Source of the DNA: Eunapius fragilis
Taxonomy: Eukaryota > Porifera > Demospongiae > Spongillida > Spongillidae
NCBI GenBank assembly: GCA_963681505.1
Contig: OY811971.1
Location: 16,968,734-17,032,733, forward strand
Length of the DNA: 64,000 bases
Reading direction: 5' to 3'
Shown here: in pieces, positions 1-10,133 of the stretch
Layout of the letters: each line of letters starts with the position of its first letter
Numbering within the stretch: position 1 is the stretch's first letter
Notes under the pieces: model-generated
What the model saw: the letters and a program-made list of their open reading frames with translations, nothing else
Databases searched by the model: none
What the model was told of the DNA's origin: nothing
Program-made: the position numbers and the translations under genes

Positions 1-138
1 ACATTTCATGACGTACAGTCTACTTACAATTGCACCTCATTTATAATCATTGTAAGTTAAGCTGCTGTGAGCATTTATCGCTCTTTAAACTACAAGCTAC
101 TATGTTCATCACTCGTACCATCTGCCCGCGCACAGTTA

Positions 139-579
139 TCAGGGATAAAAGCGAAACTGAATGGCGTCCATCTTTGTTCCAGACCTCCCGGAAAGGGAGG
201 CAATTCTGCCCTTCACGGAGAATGGAGTCGCGCCTGTTATCCCAAACGGCCCGTAGTAAGTCGTACCGAGCTGTCCCTGCTTCCTGGTCACGAATGTCAA
301 CTGGTCCACAAGAACACCGTTGGTCTTTCCATCCACTTGCACGATCACTTCACCCACCGCTGCAAAGTTCAAAGTGGTCAGAGAGCCTCCTTGTCCTCCG
401 TGGTACGGGCCCTGTACCGTGGTGTTATCTGAACGGATGTAGGTGGCTTGGATGCCGTCCACTTGATCCCCAGAGTGGATTACGAGAGAGGCCACACCAA
501 CGATGTTGCCCAATCCGTTGTCGTCGAATGGGTTACCTCCAGTTCCTCCGATAACTTGAGACTGCAAAGGAACTGCCAT
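139..579 (-). CDS. Jacalin-like lectin, single domain (ZG16-type)
   Basis: This 146-aa reading frame is one complete beta-prism jacalin lectin domain and little else. It opens with the GG-loop signature VIGGTGGNPFDD (residues 10-21), has the mid-domain I-x-x-I-Q-A-x-Y strand (about 40-48) and closes with GRSGTKMDAIQF (about 130-142), matching the family's typical G-x-S-G...I-D-A-I-x-F end. The family binds carbohydrate, usually mannose or glycosaminoglycan. Animal members such as ZG16 are secreted, but no signal peptide is visible here, so either an upstream exon encodes it or the protein is cytosolic. The ATG is preceded by a T-rich tract ending in ACAG, which could be a 3' splice site just before the start codon; a TATA box lies 70 bp upstream. 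No frameshift or stop is present. The family call is strong; the true start is less certain. Confidence 0.85.
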   Translation of the reverse strand: MAVPLQSQVIGGTGGNPFDDNGLGNIVGVASLVIHSGDQVDGIQATYIRSDNTTVQGPYHGGQGGSLTTLNFAAVGEVIVQVDGKTNGVLVDQLTFVTRKQGQLGTTYYGPFGITGATPFSVKGRIASLSGRSGTKMDAIQFRFYP

Positions 580-648
580 GACTGTAAAAAAAATTAAAAA
601 AAAAACACGTTTCAGTAACGTTAACTAGTTATACGTGGCAGATGAATG

Positions 649-657
649 CTATTTATA
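649..657 (-). promoter_or_regulatory. TATA box for the jacalin lectin gene
   Basis: The minus strand reads TATAAATAG here, a full consensus TATA box. It sits 70 bp upstream of the lectin ATG. Initiation about 30 bp downstream would give a 5' leader of roughly 40-45 nt, which would make the T-rich ACAG stretch before the ATG part of the leader rather than an intron end. Confidence 0.55.
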
Positions 658-3600
658 GGTTGGTCGGAGCCAACCCGATGAACTTATTTCTTTCCCTTGA
701 ATTGGACTTACGGTGCACAATACCGTTCATCGTGTTTTGAGAATAAGGTTTACACGCCGTGTAAATACTTTCAGCTGCTGATTAATTTAAGCTCTAAGAT
801 GGCACCCCAAGGGTTTTATATGGCAAGGAGGACCTCTGACAAAACAACCGAAGCCATGATATAGAATAGCTAATTGGGGTATAGATACTGATTCTAGTTA
901 CAGAACAAAACATAAACTTTTATATCCGACATAAAAGCTATTGTATAAGCTGATGCTCTCAGCTATGCAAAAAAATTAAATCAGAATCACAAGACACAAT
1001 ATACCAGGCATCGTACCGCGGAGGTCTAACTTCTAACCGTACGGGCGAATTTCTTTCTTAATCAGTCGGTATAGTTACCAAAGTCAAATCGGATGGATTG
1101 GAGACGCAGCGCGAGTAGTACGTTCTGAATATAGCCTGCGGCCTGAATTTAACCACTGGAAAGGTGTGATTAGCCAGCTCAGATCACGGAATGCGCGTAC
1201 GTTTATAACCTTTATTAGGCATTTATTTTCTAGGACCTCTTTTTGGAAGGTATATTGACGCGAGAACTTCTAGTGCACAGTGAGGTGATCATGGCCAGCA
1301 ATTGGGGACATGAATTATTTGAATTCCCGTAATACGCGTAATAAAATCATTGTACAGGAAGTCTATGGGTAATTTCTATCAATCGCGCACAGTTTAGTAC
1401 CACAGACTTGTAGTAAAGTTTATAAACCCTACTACGATACAGGGACAAATAACACATTGTTTGTATATCTTCTGTTCTGTAAAAATTTGCCCTCTTCAAT
1501 TTCAAAACCGGGTTTTGTTTTACTGCATACATTTAATGGCTGGCATACTTTTGATCACTTTTTTCCCTTTCCTATTTTACCGCGTGACGATCTATTGCAG
1601 ATTATAAAGTGAATTCTGAAGACAAAGTTATTTGCATATTTATATGTTCAAATAGCATATCTACCCCATGTGCACGTCTATTTCTAGATTCAAGTATGTG
1701 AATTGTAGTACCCCGTTCAAGCCATAAATTATTAAAATTGATTTAAACGTCATGACGTTGCCCTCTACCCGGCCAACTCTGAGACATGGCAGCATACATG
1801 CACGACCCCGGTCATGTGTCCGTGGAGTATGTTGGAACGATGTTTCCTAGCTTGGTACGTTTTGTTACGATAAGCTATAATATTAGTTAAAACTCAGCAA
1901 CAGCCATCACCAAACAGCGAGACTAGGTTTTTATTACGCAAAGTATGGGGTATACGTTATAACTGAAAGCTATGCAGCCTTCTCTGTAAAGATCACTCGC
2001 GTGCGTAGGATTTTGATCGAAACACGAAGTGTGCAAGCAACTTCCCACCGCACGTACGATCCATATGAATAGGGAAGTCCTAGCTGCTAGAACGCCACAG
2101 TGCACCACACGCATCAACGCATAATTCCCACAAACGCGAAATGTAAGGCAACTCTTGTGCGATCGCGTGTCATAGGTTGTGCCTTCATAGTTGTACCACA
2201 ATATCTCAGCGAAGAGCGCGCTTGTTTATGTGCCGATCGCGAGTCGATGGTGCATGGTTTCCTTCTCAGCACATACAACTCACTGCCCGATGGTGGAGTC
2301 ACCAAGATTACATTATATTTATGGTACAGCACGCCACCATTAATTAGTTGCTGATGCCTTAATTGAGCTGGAGTACCGACTCGAAATAGAGACGGTTATT
2401 CCGTATTACTACCAGTTCTTTACTTCGGCTGGTGACTTTGTGGTGAGTATTATTGTTAATCTGACCTCTGTTGTTAGTACCTTTGGATGCTTTCAGGTAT
2501 TTGTTTGAAGGCAAGGGAACCCGACCATCATTTGGACAAGGCAAAAATTATGAAAAACATGACTTTGATCAAAAGTTCTTCCCTTCAAATTGGGACAAAG
2601 TATATACGATCATCTTGGAGATGGGTGTATGGTCCAATATCCTATACGTATCTGCAGCAAACTGAAATGGTCACCGCTTGTATATCATAAAGACGGCAAC
2701 GGTATGCTGGTACCAAAGCCGAGGATCTTCTCTGAAGTTATCATGGTGTATGTAGTTAAAAAACGTTGCAAGTTTTATATATGAGTACTTGTGATGGACA
2801 CGCGTTCAGGAATTGATTCTCTGGCCGCGGCTAGACCATGCTGTGAATAAGGTCTATAAGTTGTCTGTACTTATGACCTTTATGTATTGTCTCTCTTGTT
2901 ACTCCTGTACTATATATTGTTTTGAATGAGCTCTGCATGCATGATGTTGCCTGCAGGAGTTCATAATGTTTGCCTTCAAACATCCATCGGCCTATGAATG
3001 TGACAAAATGGTACATGTAGCGGGCTTTTCCACAGTACTTTTCATTTTTTTGAATCTGATATGATGTTATAGCAACCAGTTATCTCAGGGTTTTACATGT
3101 AGCTGTTCATATGTGTGCACGATATGACGCTTTCCTAAATTTGTTTTGTATATTTATCATAAATGTGCATCTCCTTGTAATCACACACGTTACACAACTG
3201 CTATGGACTTCCTTCCTATTTTCAACGCATCATATATTAACATTTGCTGTATGGTAAAATGTATATTGTGGGATCTTGCTTTAACTTCGTGTTTTTATCC
3301 CCGAATCCCACGTTTATTAAGACCCACTATGGATTTTTGCTGATATGACCAAATTGCACCAGCACATTAAAAACGATACAGATGGGGAAATAATAGTGAG
3401 CTAAATGTATACAACAGAAATTTCTCCATGCACGCGCTGTTTGATAGCTTCGAACGCTTTGGCTACGTACTCGAACGAAACGGTAAAACACCACTACCAT
3501 TCTCATTCCCGCCGGATGTAGCGATCCCTCGTGTTAAAATATTCAATCGGTTATCATAATTAGTTCCACTATTGTGTCGCGTGAGAAATGCACGAAATGA

Positions 3601-4580
3601 CTTGATATCTGGGAACTAATTAAACGCTCAACTAAATTTGCGCATGGCATGTAGGATATAGTGTTTCGGCAACAACAAAAACATGTCAGGACTTGTTGTT
3701 ATTATAGTCTGGCACGCAGAAATTTTATATTGCGCACTTGCGCTGCATCAATCCACATAAGCGTAGGCGTACCGTAGCTGTATCGTTTTTATTTTTAGCA
3801 GAACGGAGGTTTGGCACAATGTATCGTACTACATGATTTTAATGTTCTCGAGAGCAGAAGTCTCGTGAGCAGACGACACATCAATATTTAAAAGATGACG
3901 CGAGGTATTACATAATGACATACGTTAATGAATATAATTAATTTGCTTGGTTGTAATTAATGTATTTCTCTTGATTTTAGTTAATGGATGCTTAATGTTC
4001 TTTTCACGATACACGTATATTATAATCAGACCGATTTTTAGCGAATATTGAATGTGTTTGGAATTCAATTTGATAAAATTAGTTTTAGTTAATTGATTTG
4101 AATTAATAATTTCTTGTCTTGAAACATGATAAATCATTTTAAAATGTGACAAATTTATTGGTGAAATCAGAATTCTCAAATCTCTATCACAACTTTACAT
4201 ATTTACTCATGTCCTCCATTTCTGGCCATGTTGTTAGAACCAACACACATCATTTTCTGAACTCGCATGTACTTGCGGCCTCAATAGGTACACTATGCTT
4301 TCTCTGTTAAATAAAAATGAGATATTTAGCAAGGAGGAGTGTTTTTTTTAAGTCTTGCTCTATCGTCATCGGATCGTAAGTTATACACTCTACGAGATAT
4401 CCTGCAGTCTCCATACAATCGTATAGTGTTTTTATGATGTTGTTATGAATCCTGTGTGTTCAGTGATTGACCCAGGAGGGCTTAGCGAGAATTGAATAAG
4501 AAGATAGAAGATTTAGAGATGAGGGGGTTAATTTGATATTAGATTTTGTTGGGACTAGTCAGCCTTAGCAGGCAAGTTGA
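658..4580. other. AT-rich intergenic region, nothing recognised
   Basis: I see no domain, long open frame, tandem repeat or transposon end in this 3.9 kb. The open frames (longest about 92 codons, for example 1923-2201 on minus and 2100-2354 on plus) overlap each other on opposite strands and look like chance. It may hold regulatory sequence for the lectin. Confidence 0.5.
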
Positions 4581-4657
4581 TTGATAGCTCTTGTGTGGTG
4601 TGGTTGTGTATGGTTAGTGTGGTTAGTGTGTAGTGAACAGTGTGGAATGAACAGTCG

Positions 4658-4659
<2 letters not shown>

Positions 4660-4688
<29 letters not shown>

Positions 4689-4862
4689 CGGTGTGTGCGT
4701 GTGTGTGTATGTGTGTGTATGTATGTGTGTGTATGTGTGTGTATGCGTGTGCGTGTGTGTATGCGTGTGCGTGTGTGTATGCGTGCGCGTGCGCGTGGTG
4801 CGTGTGTGTGTATGTGTACTTAACAGCATGTTGTATACAGTGCGTGTGTGTGCGGTGTGTGG
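4660..4862. repeat. GT-rich microsatellite
   Basis: About 200 bp of TG dinucleotides with periodic TA and CG interruptions. It reads open in several frames on both strands as Cys/Val or His/Thr polymers, which are not proteins. It abuts the dispersed repeat at 4828-4935. Confidence 0.9.
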
Positions 4863-4935
4863 AAAAAAAAGCCAAGGACAGGTAGGAATCTTAAAAAGTA
4901 CTAATTAACCTTTGTTGTAGTTCAAAAGAACTTAC
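4828..4935. repeat. Dispersed repeat, inverted partner at 16165-16280
   Basis: The segment runs from a short GT tail through AAAAAAAAGCCAAGGACAGG to a TTTGTTGTAGTTC...AACTTACG core. A diverged copy lies in reverse orientation at 16165-16280, and the core alone recurs at about 7455-7585. The outer pair could be the terminal inverted repeats of one large element, or two solo copies of a dispersed family. Confidence 0.6.
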
Positions 4936-5306
4936 GTAGGTACTTTACCAAAAAGTTTCAAACAAACATTCATGCATAACTAAATGCATCAGTTTAAAGA
5001 CCATATTGAATGGTTTTCAAAACAGTTTTTATCTTTTTTGTAGCTTAATCCTAACCGGAGAAACGGGCCTTTAAGTACCGATAAAACAATGTATGGTGAG
5101 TGATGCGGAGATATTATAAAAACTGTGATCGCGGTAATGCCTATATTCAAACGGTCATAAGATTTTTGTCTTTCAACATTTCGATTCCAAATTTGATATG
5201 AAGAATGCCATGTTGTACATCTACACAAGTAATCTGCATTTAGGGAAGAAATACTATTTTCTTAGTGAAATTGTAACGTGTATTTATCGATGTATTATGC
5301 ATTAAA

Positions 5307-6716
5307 CTACGTCCGTTTGAATGTTTCAAATAAATTAAAGATCAAATTGCCCCAGGTAATTAATGATAAGAAAGACACTGGGGTTCGTTCAGACAGCATA
5401 TTATGCACTGGAGCGGCTTGACTTCTTACTAGCATATCATTTGATGGGTTATTGAGAGAACCATGCAGGTGTGGTTCCAGCTGATGCTCAAGAACTTCTA
5501 GAGGGCTTCTTACAGCCAAGCTCATAACTTCATTAAATTGGGATTCCTCATCACTGGATAATTGTGCTTGCAAACACAGTAGAGTCTCATCCTCTTCACT
5601 TAGCTTCTCTCCAAAGACATTTGATATTCCAGTTAGAAAGAAAGTTGGTTTCTGTATCAGGTTTGGCAATGTCATTGTGCACATCTTAATCATGTGAACC
5701 ATTTCAAGGTTTGCTTTACATTCGCTATTACTGTAAAGGATCTTCATCCAAGGCCCAGTTATGAATTTTCCAATCAATCCTAGTACTCTTAGCTGAATTA
5801 TTATCGATTTATTCTGTAAATCATTAATTAAGCTAGTCTTCAAACTGTTTTTGCAGTAACACATATTTTGCAGATAGTACAATAATCTATCTTTGATCTT
5901 AAAAAAAAAATTTCCAGCCAAAATAAAACATTGAATCGATTTCCTACATATCGAATAACAGTCCCTGCATGACTTAACATTTTCACAACGCAAAAAGTAC
6001 TTAAAGCCACTGCACAATCACTGCCAAATGTGCAACTTTGTATCCCATTGTCATTGTCATATACTTTTAATGTACTTCTAATCTTATTTGATATACCATC
6101 CAGTGGATGCACATTACATTTTAACTCTAAAAGTGTGTGCTGAAACAGTTCTTCTAGTTTTAACCATACACAGTGATTGACACTAACCCTATCACTCATA
6201 GTACATTGTAAATGATTATGAGCTAATTTTTGAAACTACATCTAAATTAAAGCAGGCTGAATATGCCATAACAGCATCATTTATCGAATTGGCAATGTGG
6301 GTATAATAATCATCCGTTTTTCCACCAGGAAGCTCATTAATCTGCAACACATTAGCTTTTCCTCCAGGGGCATATATATGTACCTCATTGATATGTGAAC
6401 CATCAATACATGTTGCATCCCATGCTAATGTTATGTTATCTTGTGTAACTAAGAGTTCTCCAGACTGGATGTCACTTAACACACCCATCTCATAGGCCAT
6501 ACGACTGATTGTAGCCACACTTGGAAGGCTTTGTACGCAATCTCCAGTAATTTCTTTAACTACCATTTCTATTACTGTTGCAGCAGTTTCAACAGAAACA
6601 TTATTAAGAAGACAATAGTATATGCATTTTCTGATAGGTATATCATACATTTTTTTATTTCTCATGGTATCAATATTGTTAGTTTTAGGTTGATTTTTAA
6701 AAAACGGTCTTTGCAT
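5307..6716 (-). pseudogene. Broken DDE-type transposase-like gene (unnamed metazoan family)
   Basis: Three overlapping minus-strand frames (6716-6216, 6199-5840, 6017-5307) form one protein broken by at least two frameshifts. In order they give WDATCIDGSHINEVH (6.4 kb), SDRVSVNHC with NVHPLDG, then RYVGNRFNVLF, LRVLGLIGKFITGPWM and a C-terminal AAPVHNMLSER. I recall this block order from a multicopy protein family in sponges, cnidarians and amphioxus that looks like a cut-and-paste transposase. The D in WDAT and the D in SDRV are plausible catalytic positions. The frameshifts lie near 6205-6240 and near an A-run at about 5910. I could not name the superfamily. Confidence 0.6.
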
Positions 6717-7449
6717 GCATGGTTAACGCATCTCCCGCAATCCTATAAACTTGGTCTGTGGCGAAAATAAATTATTGCGCACAGTCCAAAAATTCTGAAA
6801 GTTGCATATAATAGCGCTCATAGATCAATACAACGATGCAATGTGTTTATACATAGGACCCGAGTATACACCCTCAAAAAAGGGCGTATTTATGTGGCTC
6901 GAAAGTTAATTGGATTACACAATTCTACAAAGAAGTGTATTAAAAGTCCAATTACTATATCTCCTAACAGAGTATTGATTCCTTTCTATGAAAACCAAAT
7001 TCTGTTTTAATACGACAAGCAATTACATAGCTGTGACACATTCAACGGCGAGCTGAAAATGAGCTATTGCGCATAGCCAGATCGTCATAAATGTTTATTG
7101 GTAGATAGAAATTGCTTGCCTGCAACGTTTTTTGACGTTTTTGAGGAAGACCCGTCATTGGAAGAGTACAATAAACAACGTTGGCTTTTTACTCTAATTA
7201 GAAAGCAGTACATCCTTAATTTAGATATTGCGTACGATGTTACTTACAATACTGCGTGAAAGAGCACTCAAAGCTTCATGATCCAGGCAAATTTGAAGTA
7301 TTATCGTCTTTAAACTATCGAGAACTAGATTTTCAAAAATACCTACCTATCTTAACCTTCGTATAAACCAGTCACAATTTTTACTGCAGATATTTGGATA
7401 TGCGGAAGTACGTTACGTGAAATGATGTGAAAGTACCTAACTTACGGTG
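6717..7449. other. Intergenic, no feature seen
   Basis: AT-rich sequence without coding potential or a clear repeat. It separates the broken transposase from the repeat cluster starting at 7450. Confidence 0.4.
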
Positions 7450-7590
7450 CGAAACTGAATCTTAAAAAGTACTAATTAACCTTTGTTGTAGTTCTAAAGA
7501 ACTTACGATGCGATCACGGAAAGCAGACATAGAACTGAGTCTTTAAAATATACTAACGTTTGTTGTAGAAATACCTTTCGATGTGATCGG
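7450..7590. repeat. Tandemly related copies of the TTTGTTGTAG dispersed repeat
   Basis: Two related units follow each other here: CTGAATCTTAAAAAGTACTA...TTTGTTGTAGTTC, then CTGAGTCTTTAAAATATACTA...TTTGTTGTAGAAATA. The same pair is found reversed at 16075-16200, and a single unit at 4885-4935. Confidence 0.6.
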
Positions 7591-7648
7591 TAATGTTTAT
7601 TCACTGACCAAATGGGTTATTCCATTAAATGATCGTACAGGGCGAGGG

Positions 7649-8265
7649 AAGACAAAACAGTTATCTACGGTGGTTAGCTTTGATATTCCTCATATCTATG
7701 CATGCAGGGGGGATTTATATTAACTGTCTTGGGTGATAAGTGACTTCCCTCCCCCTGTAAGGTTATTACATTGAATAGCCCAATACTCCTCCGTTGTGAC
7801 GTATTTAGGGCCTAGAGATGGGAAAGGGTTACCGTACAATAAAACGTATGTCATCTCATGTTCATTAACATATGAACTTGCCCGCATAAGGTACATAATC
7901 TAACTATTTGTGTCGCAATATAATGCACATATGTCTAAAATAATGTGAATGTAGACAATGAAAAATTCTTTACTTCGTCTAGCAATGACCTTTGAGCAGG
8001 ATCAGTGATCTGGCCTGAAAATGGTCAAAGGTATTGTTAGACACATCAAGTTAATGAACATGAGATGACTTATGTTTTATTGTACAGTAACCCTTTCCCA
8101 TCTCTAGGCCCTAAATACGTCTTAATGGAGGAGTATTGGGCTATTCAATGTAATAACCTTAAAGAGGGAGGGAAGTCACTTATCACCCAAGATAGTTAAT
8201 ATAAACCCCCCTGCATGGATATGAGGAATATCAATGCTAACCACCGTAGATAACTGTTTTGTCTT
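7649..8265. mobile_element. Foldback (long inverted repeat) element
   Basis: A left arm (7649-7869, about 221 bp) and right arm (8050-8265, about 216 bp) are near-identical reverse complements around a 180 bp spacer. Both arms end in AAGACAAAACAGTTATCTACGG. The spacer has its own inner inverted pair (TCTAGCAATGACCTTTGA against TCAAAGGTATTGTTAGA). No open frame is present. The structure fits a non-autonomous foldback DNA transposon. A diverged partial arm lies at 15930-16060. The uninterrupted sequence at 15240-15275, inside the inverted duplication, appears to be the same locus without this insertion. Confidence 0.7.
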
Positions 8266-8282
8266 CTACGGTGGCCCGGTAG

Positions 8283-8455
8283 GTCGCAGGTACGAGCAGC
8301 GGTTTGAGAGCAAAAATGAGTACGAGCAACGGTCTGAGAGCAAAATTGCGTACGGTCTGAGAGCAAAATTGCGTACGGTCCGAGAGCAAAATTGCGTATG
8401 GTCCGAGAGCAAAAACGCGCAGGAGCTGAGAGCAAAAATGCGTACGAGCTGAGAG
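8283..8455. repeat. 23/30-bp minisatellite
   Basis: About seven units with the core CTGAGAGCAAAATTGCGTA. The first two are about 30 bp long and the rest 23 bp. The reverse complement of the array is at about 15046-15235. Open frames here, such as an SYAFLL-type repeat, are by-products of the periodicity. Confidence 0.85.
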
Positions 8456-8639
8456 CAGTTGTTTACATTGGATTTAGGCATTACGCCATTTTTTTTTTCT
8501 TCTTTAAAAAAATGGCTTCCAGATGCATTGCTAGCGTCATCCGTTTGTAACTTTTCCAAGGGCTGTTACAATCCTGAGGCAGCGCAAGGCAGCTATTCTT
8601 GATCCCTGATTGTGCACCGTGTGTGGGCATGAGTGTCTT

Positions 8640-8736
8640 GTGTGTGTTTGTGTGTGTGTGTGTGCGTGTGCGGGCGTGTGTATGTGTGTTGTGTGTGTGC
8701 GCGCGCGTGCGTGTGTGTGTGTGTGTGTGTGTGTGC
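8640..8736. repeat. GT microsatellite
   Basis: An interrupted TG tract with a GCGCGCG insert. It is the counterpart of the much longer CA tract at 14639-14846 in the other arm of the inverted duplication. Confidence 0.9.
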
Positions 8737-8899
8737 GATTCCTTTTTATACATCGTGATGTGTATCTCTTTATTTGTCATACACTGGTACAGTTAAGAGC
8801 AGTCTTGAGAGATTTACCAAAAGCACGGTGCGTTGTTTTCTAAATTTAGTTTTCAATTTCCCTAGCAAAAAATCCTGTAAGAATTTATAAGAATTATAA

Positions 8900-9830
8900 T
8901 GAGTTAAGAATATGCAAGAAATTGGGACCAAGATCTTATTAGGAATCCCATAAGATCTGATAAGAATCTTATAAGTTTCTTACAAGAACCTTGAAAGTAT
9001 CTTAAAGGAACTTGTAAAATTCCTACAGGATTCTTACAAGATCCTATTACTAATTCCTACAGGATTCTTATAAGATTCAAGAAATTTGGACCAAGATCTT
9101 ATTAGGAATCCCATAAGATCTGATAAGAATCTTATAAATTACTTATTCCTACAGGAATCTTATAAGATTTAAGAAATTGGGACCAAGATCTTATTAGGAA
9201 TCCTGTAGGATCTAATAAGATACTTATAAGTATCCTACAACAATCTTGAAGGTATCTTAAAGGAACTTGTATGATTCTTACAAGATCCTATTACTTATTC
9301 CTACAGGAATCTTATAAGATTTAAGAAATTGGGACCAATATCTTATTAGGAATCCTGTAGGATCTAATAAGATACTTATAAGTATCCTACAACAATCTTG
9401 AAGGTATCTTAAAGGAACTTGTATGATTCTTACAAGATCCTATTACTAATTCCTACAGGAATCTTATAAGATTTAAGAAATTGGGACCAAGATCTTATTA
9501 GGAATCCTGTAGGATCTGATAAGATACTTGTAAGTTTCTTACAAGAATCTTGAAGATATCTTAAAGGAACTTGTATAATTCTTACAGGATTCTTACAAGA
9601 TCCTATTACTAAATACTATAGGAATCTTACAAGATGCAAGAAATTGGGATCAAGATCTCATTAGGAATCCTGTAGGATCCGACAGGAACTTATGTAAAGA
9701 ATCTAACACGGTCCTTGAACAATTCTTATAGGCTCATCCATGAAATAAGTTCCTAGTCATATTTCATTTCCTGGAATGCAAGAAAATTGGGGACCAGGAT
9801 ACGTAAAGGAATCCCTTATGATCTATAAGA
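8900..9830. repeat. 152-bp satellite array
   Basis: The anchor AAGAAATTGGGACCAAG recurs at about 8916, 9068, 9172, 9324, 9476, 9638 and 9780. The common spacing is about 152 bp, with one deleted unit and degeneration at the right edge. The units are dense in CTTATAAG and CCTACAGGA half-palindromes, and the same core appears in the 71-bp array. Confidence 0.85.
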
Positions 9831-10133
9831 TTCATTTGAACATATTCTTAAAAGATATATTAAAGCTTTCTTGTATGAGATTCATATATATAAATGTACT
9901 AACCAAAATTACAAATACAAAAATACATTCCTTTCAATGTTACATATAGTTCACTTTGAGTTTCCTCTCACTTTCTTTAAAATGTCCAGGCATTTTTGGT
10001 TGCAGCTAGTTATTATGTCATTTCCTTTGCAAATCATAGTCCCTTTTCCAAATTTGACTTCTATCACTCTAAAAATGATAAAATTACAAAGCTTTACTAC
10101 ACCACAAAGATGATGCACAAAATATATTTTTAA
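9831..10133. other. AT-rich spacer between satellite and BEN-domain fragment
   Basis: No coding signal. An 80-codon open frame on plus (9871-10113) is lysine- and phenylalanine-rich and resembles nothing I know. Confidence 0.4.

Larger units (their letters stand above)
8266..8828. repeat. Left arm of large inverted duplication (partner 14550-15255)
   Basis: From TACGGTGGCCCGGTAGGTCG to TTACCAAAAGCACGG the sequence is repeated in reverse orientation at 14550-15255. It includes the minisatellite, a stretch ending in GTGGGCATGAGTGT, the GT microsatellite and a CATCGTGATGTGTAT segment. The right copy is longer, mainly because its CA tract is longer. The two arms enclose 5.7 kb. Confidence 0.8.

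Noticed and set aside
30..554. Open frames of 174 and 121 codons on plus over the lectin gene
   Set aside because: They are antisense to a clear jacalin domain and have no recognisable motif.
4555..4908. His/Thr-rich and Cys/Val-rich proteins on both strands
   Set aside because: They are translations of the GT/CA microsatellite. The same applies at 8481-8843 and 14502-15278.
8283..8455. CRISPR-like array of 23-30-bp repeats
   Set aside because: Units are contiguous with no unique spacers, the genome is eukaryotic, and the array is mirrored at 15.1 kb as part of an inverted duplication. It is a minisatellite.
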